Shown here piece after piece: positions 59,953-64,000 of a stretch of 64,000 nucleotides of DNA. The number at the start of each line of letters is the position of its first letter. Position 1 is the stretch's first letter. The notes beneath the pieces were generated by a model that was not told where the DNA came from, did no database searches, and was given only the letters and a program-made list of their open reading frames with translations. Source of the DNA: Streptomyces thermodiastaticus (lineage in GTDB: Bacteria; Actinomycetota; Actinomycetes; Streptomycetales; Streptomycetaceae); contig NZ_BNBV01000009.1 in assembly GCF_014656135.1 (NCBI RefSeq), positions 124,001-188,000 on the forward strand, written 5' to 3'. Position numbers and translations under genes: made by a program.

Positions 59953-62004
59953 GTGTCCAAACTGACCGACGTGCCCAAACGGATTCTGATCGGGCGCGCA
60001 CTGCGCAGCGACCGGCTGGGGGAAACCCTGCTGCCGAAGCGCATCGCACTCCCCGTCTTCGCCTCCGACCCGCTGTCCTCCGTGGCGTACGCGCCCGGAG
60101 AGGTCCTGCTGGTGCTGTCCGTCGCGGGCGTGTCGGCGTACCACTTCAGTCCCTGGATCGCCCTCGCGGTGGTCGTGCTGATGTTCACGGTGGTGGCCTC
60201 CTACCGCCAGAACGTGCACGCCTACCCGAGCGGCGGCGGCGACTACGAGGTCGCGACGACCAACCTCGGCGCCAAGGCCGGGCTGACCGTGGCCAGCGCA
60301 CTGCTGGTCGACTACGTCATGACCGTCGCCGTGTCGATCTCCTCCGGCATCGAGAACCTCGGCTCCGCTATCCCGTTCGTGGTCGAACACAAGGTGCTGT
60401 GCGCGGTGCTGGTGATCGTGCTGCTGACCTTGATGAACCTGCGCGGCGTGAAGGAGTCGGGCACGCTGTTCGCGATCCCGACGTACGTGTTCGTCGCCGG
60501 TGTGTGCCTGATGATCCTCTGGGGCGCGTTCCGGGGCCTGGTCCTCGGGGAGACGATGCGGGCGCCCACGGCCGGCTACCACATCAAGGCCGAGCACCAG
60601 GGACTCGCCGGCCTCGCGCTGATCTTCCTGCTGCTGCGCGCCTTCTCCTCCGGGTGCGCTGCGCTCACCGGCGTCGAGGCGATCTCCAACGGTGTCCCGG
60701 CCTTCCGCAAACCGAAGTCGAAGAACGCGGCGACCACCCTCGCCCTCATGGGCCTGCTGGCCGTGACCATGTTCTGCGGCATCATCGTGCTGGCCACGGT
60801 GACCAAGGTCCGCATGGCCGAGAACCCGGCCACCGACCTGCTGCGCGGCGGAGTCCCGCTGGGCCCGGACTATGTGCAGAACCCGGTGATCTCCCAGGTC
60901 GCCGAGGCCGTCTTCGGCAAGGGCAGCGTCCTGTTCGTCGTCCTCGCCGCGGCCACCGCCCTGGTGCTGTTCCTCGCCGCGAACACCGCCTACAACGGCT
61001 TCCCGCTGCTGGGCTCGATCCTCGCCCAGGACCGCTATCTGCCCCGCCAGCTGCACACCCGCGGCGACCGCCTCGCCTTCTCCAACGGCATCGTGCTGCT
61101 GGCGGGCGCCGCGACCCTGCTGACCGTGGTCTACGGCGCCGACTCCACCCGGCTGATCCAGCTGTACATCGTCGGCGTGTTCGTGTCGTTCACCCTCAGC
61201 CAGATCGGCATGGTCCGGCACTGGAACCGCCACCTGGCCACGGAACGGGACCAGGCCGCCCGGCGCCACATGATCCGCTCGCGGGCCATCAACGCCTTCG
61301 GCGCCTGCCTGACCGGCCTGGTGCTGGTCGTCGTGCTGCTCACCAAGTTCACCCACGGCGCCTGGGTGGCCCTGCTGGGCATGTGCATCTTCTTCGCGAC
61401 GATGACCGCGATCCGGCGGCACTACGACCGCGTCTCCGAGGAGATCGCCGCCCCGGAGGGCCCGAGCGAGGACACCGTCCGCCCCTCCCGCGTCCACTCC
61501 GTCGTCCTGGTCTCCAAGATCCACCGCCCCACCCTGCGCGCCCTGACCTACGCCAAGCTGATGCGCTCCGACACCCTGGAGGCGGTCACCGTCAGCGTCG
61601 ACCCGGCGGAGACCAGAGCGCTGCGCGAGGAGTGGGAACGGCGCGGGATCGACGTGCCGCTGAAGGTCCTCGACTCGCCGTACCGCGAGGTGACCCGCCC
61701 GGTCATCGAATACGTCAAGAGCCTGCGCAGCCAGTCCCCGCGCGACGTCGTCTCGGTGATCATCCCCGAGTACGTCGTCGGCCACTGGTACGAGCACCTG
61801 CTGCACAACCAGAGCGCGCTGCGCCTCAAGGGCCGCCTGCTGTTCACCCCCGGCGTCATGGTCACCTCGGTGCCCTACCAGCTGGCCTCCTCCGCGGCGG
61901 CCGGCGACCGGGCCCGCCGGCGCCAGGAATGGAACGCGCCGGGCTCGGTGCGACGCGGCCCCGCCCAGGTGCGCCCGAAGGAGCCCACGGCACCGAAGTC
62001 CTGA
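59953..62004 (+). CDS. KimA-like potassium importer (APC superfamily)
   Basis: 683 aa from GTG 59953; TACGAT at 59939-59944, 8 nt upstream, suggests a leaderless mRNA. About 12 membrane helices (~30-455), then a cytoplasmic domain. The sequence follows B. subtilis KimA block by block: ASDPLSSVAYAPGEVLL, YPSGGGDYEVATTNLG, LLVDYVMTVAVSISSG, SGCAALTGVEAISNGVPAF, and in the tail LLHNQSALRLKGRLL. KimA is a high-affinity K+ importer inhibited by c-di-AMP. Divergent RCK genes support a potassium role. Often annotated only as APC permease. Confidence 0.88.
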   Translation: MSKLTDVPKRILIGRALRSDRLGETLLPKRIALPVFASDPLSSVAYAPGEVLLVLSVAGVSAYHFSPWIALAVVVLMFTVVASYRQNVHAYPSGGGDYEVATTNLGAKAGLTVASALLVDYVMTVAVSISSGIENLGSAIPFVVEHKVLCAVLVIVLLTLMNLRGVKESGTLFAIPTYVFVAGVCLMILWGAFRGLVLGETMRAPTAGYHIKAEHQGLAGLALIFLLLRAFSSGCAALTGVEAISNGVPAFRKPKSKNAATTLALMGLLAVTMFCGIIVLATVTKVRMAENPATDLLRGGVPLGPDYVQNPVISQVAEAVFGKGSVLFVVLAAATALVLFLAANTAYNGFPLLGSILAQDRYLPRQLHTRGDRLAFSNGIVLLAGAATLLTVVYGADSTRLIQLYIVGVFVSFTLSQIGMVRHWNRHLATERDQAARRHMIRSRAINAFGACLTGLVLVVVLLTKFTHGAWVALLGMCIFFATMTAIRRHYDRVSEEIAAPEGPSEDTVRPSRVHSVVLVSKIHRPTLRALTYAKLMRSDTLEAVTVSVDPAETRALREEWERRGIDVPLKVLDSPYREVTRPVIEYVKSLRSQSPRDVVSVIIPEYVVGHWYEHLLHNQSALRLKGRLLFTPGVMVTSVPYQLASSAAAGDRARRRQEWNAPGSVRRGPAQVRPKEPTAPKS

Positions 62005-62076
62005 CCCCCGGGCGATCCGGACCCCGGGCGGTCGGGCGCCCGGCCCTCGTGGCGTAAGGCCGCACGACACCCCCGT

Positions 62077-62082
62077 AGACTG
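62077..62082 (+). promoter_or_regulatory. -10 element of the methyltransferase gene
   Basis: TAGACT gives a start near 62088 and a leader of about 67 nt before ATG 62156. Confidence 0.4.
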
Positions 62083-62155
62083 GTGGGCTGTCGTCCGGCC
62101 ATCCGGACCCCGACCGTCCCCTTCTCTTCCCCGTCTCGATCTGGAGCAGCTCACC

Positions 62156-63487
62156 ATGCAGGCAGAACCCAAGAAGTCGCTGGTGGGCCAGGAGTACGAG
62201 GTCGAGATCGGCCCCGTCGCCCACGGCGGCCACTGCGTCGCCCGCACCGACGGCGGCCAGGTGCTGTTCGTCCGGCACGCCCTGCCCGGCGAACGGGTCG
62301 TGGCACGCGTCACGGAGGGCGAGGAGGGCGCCCGCTTCCTGCGTGCCGACGCCGTGGAGATCCTCCAGGCGTCCAAGGACCGCATCGAGGCACCCTGCCC
62401 CTACGCCGGCCCCGGCCGCTGCGGCGGCTGCGACTGGCAGCACGTCAAACCCGGCGCCCAGCGCCGCCTCAAGGCCGAAGTGATCGCCGAGCAGCTGAAG
62501 CGACTCGTCGGCCTCACCCCCGAGGAGGCCGGCTGGGACGGCACCGTGATGCCGGCCGAGGGCGACAAGCTGCCCGTCGGCCAGGTCCCGCGGTGGCGCA
62601 CCCGCGTGCAGTACGCCGTCGACCCGGCCACCGGCAAGGCGGGCCTGCGCCGCCACCGCTCCCACGAGGTCGAAGCGGTCGACGACTGCCTGATCGCCGC
62701 CGAGGGCGTGAGCGAACTGGGCATCGAGCGGCGCGACTGGACCGGCATGCAGTCCGTGGAGGCCATCGCCGCCACCGGCTCCCAGGACCGCCAGGTCGTC
62801 CTCACCCCCCGCCCGGGCGCCCGCCTGCCCCTGGTGGAACTCGACCGCCCGGTCTCCGTGCTCCGGGTCGACGAGAACACCGGCGGCGTCCACCGCGTCC
62901 ACGGGCGCCCCTTCGTCCGCGAACGCGCCGACGGCCGCACCTACCGCGTCTCAGGCGGCGGCTTCTGGCAGGTCCACCCCAAGGCCGCCGACACCCTGGT
63001 CACCGCCGTCATGCAGGGCCTGCTGCCCCGCAAGGGCGACATGGCCCTGGACCTGTACTGCGGCGTGGGCCTCTTCGCCGGCGCCCTCGCCGACCGGGTC
63101 GGCGACAAGGGCGCCGTCCTCGGCATCGAGTCCGGCAAGCGCGCGGTGGCGGACGCCCGCCACAACCTCGCCGGATTCCCCCGCGTCCGCATCGAACACG
63201 GCAAGGTCGCCTCCGTCCTGCCGCGCACCGGCATCACCGAGGCCGACCTCATCGTCCTCGACCCGCCCCGCTCCGGCGCCGGCCGCTCCACCGTGGCCCA
63301 CCTGACCACCCTGGGCGCCCGCCGCATCGCCTACGTCGCCTGCGACCCGGCCGCCCTGGCCCGCGACCTGGCCTACTTCCGCGAGGGCGGCTACCGGGTC
63401 CGCACCCTGCGGGCGTTCGACCTGTTCCCGATGACACAGCACGTGGAGTGCGTGGCGATCCTGGAGCCGGCCGGGAAGGGCTCCTGA
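62156..63487 (+). CDS. TRAM-domain class I SAM-dependent RNA methyltransferase (TrmA/RumA family)
   Basis: 443 aa from ATG 62156 (GGAGCAG region upstream). N-terminal TRAM RNA-binding domain (~10-65), Fe-S cysteines CPYAGPGRCGGC (~82) with DDC (~177), SAM motif LDLYCGVGLFAGAL (~299), LDPPRSGAG and the catalytic Cys in YVACDPAALARDL (~400) with the final QHVECVA. Makes 5-methyluridine in tRNA or rRNA; the exact site is not predictable. Confidence 0.92.
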   Translation: MQAEPKKSLVGQEYEVEIGPVAHGGHCVARTDGGQVLFVRHALPGERVVARVTEGEEGARFLRADAVEILQASKDRIEAPCPYAGPGRCGGCDWQHVKPGAQRRLKAEVIAEQLKRLVGLTPEEAGWDGTVMPAEGDKLPVGQVPRWRTRVQYAVDPATGKAGLRRHRSHEVEAVDDCLIAAEGVSELGIERRDWTGMQSVEAIAATGSQDRQVVLTPRPGARLPLVELDRPVSVLRVDENTGGVHRVHGRPFVRERADGRTYRVSGGGFWQVHPKAADTLVTAVMQGLLPRKGDMALDLYCGVGLFAGALADRVGDKGAVLGIESGKRAVADARHNLAGFPRVRIEHGKVASVLPRTGITEADLIVLDPPRSGAGRSTVAHLTTLGARRIAYVACDPAALARDLAYFREGGYRVRTLRAFDLFPMTQHVECVAILEPAGKGS

Positions 63488-63541
63488 CCTGCGGTTTCCC
63501 TGTGCGCATGACGTGCGGTGCGGGCGTTACGGGCGATGTCC

Positions 63542-63579
63542 TGACGCTGAGATGACGCTCGTGAAGCTCATTTGACGCT
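63542..63579 (+). repeat. Spaced TGACGCT direct repeats
   Basis: Three identical heptamers at 63542-63548, 63553-63559 and 63573-63579. The first two are 11 bp apart, one DNA turn. Confidence 0.55.
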
Positions 63580-63670
63580 CGTTCTGACGGGGTGTCAGGC
63601 GCCTCGTCGGGCAGCTCAGGCCCTGTCGAGGCGGCGAGCATCGATGGGGCGCCGAGGGCAGGCGACGCAC

Positions 63671-63860
63671 GTTCCTCACCCACAAGACTCAGCCCGAGCG
63701 GCTGCTCGGTCGACAGGAAGATCGGCGCTCCGGTCAGCGACTCCAGCCACCGAACATGCCGGCTGACCGTCGGCTGGGACAGGTTCAAGGACTCCGTGGC
63801 CCGGCGGAAGCCACCGGTGTCGACGACGGTGAGGCCGGCGATGGCGCGGACCAAGGCGCT
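63671..63860 (-). pseudogene. LysR-type regulator remnant (DNA-binding domain only)
   Basis: The minus-strand frame encodes a LysR-like helix-turn-helix: TVVDTGGFRRATESLNLSQP followed by TVSRHVRWLESLTGAPIFLS, about 62 residues. After VGEE the sequence turns into unrelated low-complexity protein and no effector domain follows. The start is lost or non-canonical. It looks like a decayed or truncated LysR gene. Confidence 0.6.
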
Positions 63861-64000
63861 GACAGGCCATGCGTCTTCCGTGGCGCTTCCGGTGGCCGTT
63901 CCCCCGCCGGCCCGGCCGCCCACAGGCTGACCAGAAGGCTGGCCAGAAACCTCGGTTCGCGGTTGAGGCGCTTTCCCGGGGTCAGTGAAGGTCGGCCTGC

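Larger units (their letters stand above)
63488..64000. other. Terminal intergenic region with repeats and gene remnant
   Basis: No complete gene. TGACGCT occurs at 63542, 63553 and 63573 (11- and 20-bp spacing). A LysR-like fragment lies at 63671-63860 on the minus strand (next entry). The frames on the plus strand are shadows. Confidence 0.5.

Noticed and set aside
63592..63930. 112-codon plus-strand frame at the right end
   Set aside because: Antisense to the LysR-like remnant, with composition typical of a shadow.

Overview
The window is GC-rich (about 70% or more) chromosomal DNA with strong G/C third-position bias, frequent GTG starts, purine-rich ribosome sites and many 1-4 nt start/stop overlaps. 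Gene content (hrdB, parE/parC, cutRS, sepH, coproporphyrin ferrochelatase with Fe-S cysteines, WhiJ-like triad, DUF3093/3159/3710/4193/5998/7455 proteins) identifies a Streptomyces. From memory, the gene order follows the conserved core of the S. coelicolor chromosome around hrdB-cutRS-dut. I saw no prophage, insertion sequence, CRISPR array, rRNA, tRNA or biosynthetic cluster.

Layout. 1-6000: principal sigma factor hrdB, a secreted trypsin-like protease, a small zinc-finger-like protein and topoisomerase IV subunit B. 6-11 kb: a membrane protein with a NarL-type two-component pair, then a DUF485/acetate-symporter pair. 10.6-16.1 kb: a CitA/CitB-type two-component system whose two genes are separated by a divergent ABC importer operon. 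16-21 kb: an iron-box-controlled ferredoxin-like gene, two divergent citrate synthases (one fused to a DNA-binding domain), and a CobW GTPase that meets parC tail to tail. 23.9-29.4 kb: a two-subunit M16 peptidase, an M23 peptidase behind a c-di-AMP (ydaO) riboswitch, a GntR regulator and HPr. 29.6-35.1 kb: GNAT/acyl-CoA-ligase fusion, DUF5998, phosphodiesterase and thymidine kinase. 35.2-40.8 kb is the most accessory-like part: a WhiJ-type regulator/DUF397/ATPase set around a 23-bp palindrome, a tiny gene, and a large HelD-like ATPase with an unusual C-terminal extension. 40.9-49.1 kb: rhodanese, sepH, a membrane protein, a flavin oxidase/MFS pair, ferrochelatase, an inositol-phosphatase-family gene and a 57-residue gene. 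49.6-58 kb: cutRS, DUF4193, thioesterase-dut-DUF3710, an orphan ABC ATPase, an OB-fold protein and DUF3159. 58-64 kb: two RCK potassium-regulatory proteins divergent from a KimA-like potassium importer, a TrmA-family RNA methyltransferase and a decayed LysR fragment.

How the genes work together. Housekeeping information genes (sigma factor, topoisomerase IV, dUTPase, thymidine kinase, RNA methyltransferase) are mixed with envelope and stress regulation (CutRS, M23 peptidase, secreted protease) and with potassium/c-di-AMP physiology (riboswitch and KimA/RCK module). The most interesting loci are the HelD-like extension, the self-contained citrate-synthase regulator pair, the WhiJ-like palindrome, the tandem 11-bp repeat before cutR, the split CitAB system and a structured leader before the DUF4193 gene. 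All functional calls come from reading the sequence; no database search was run.
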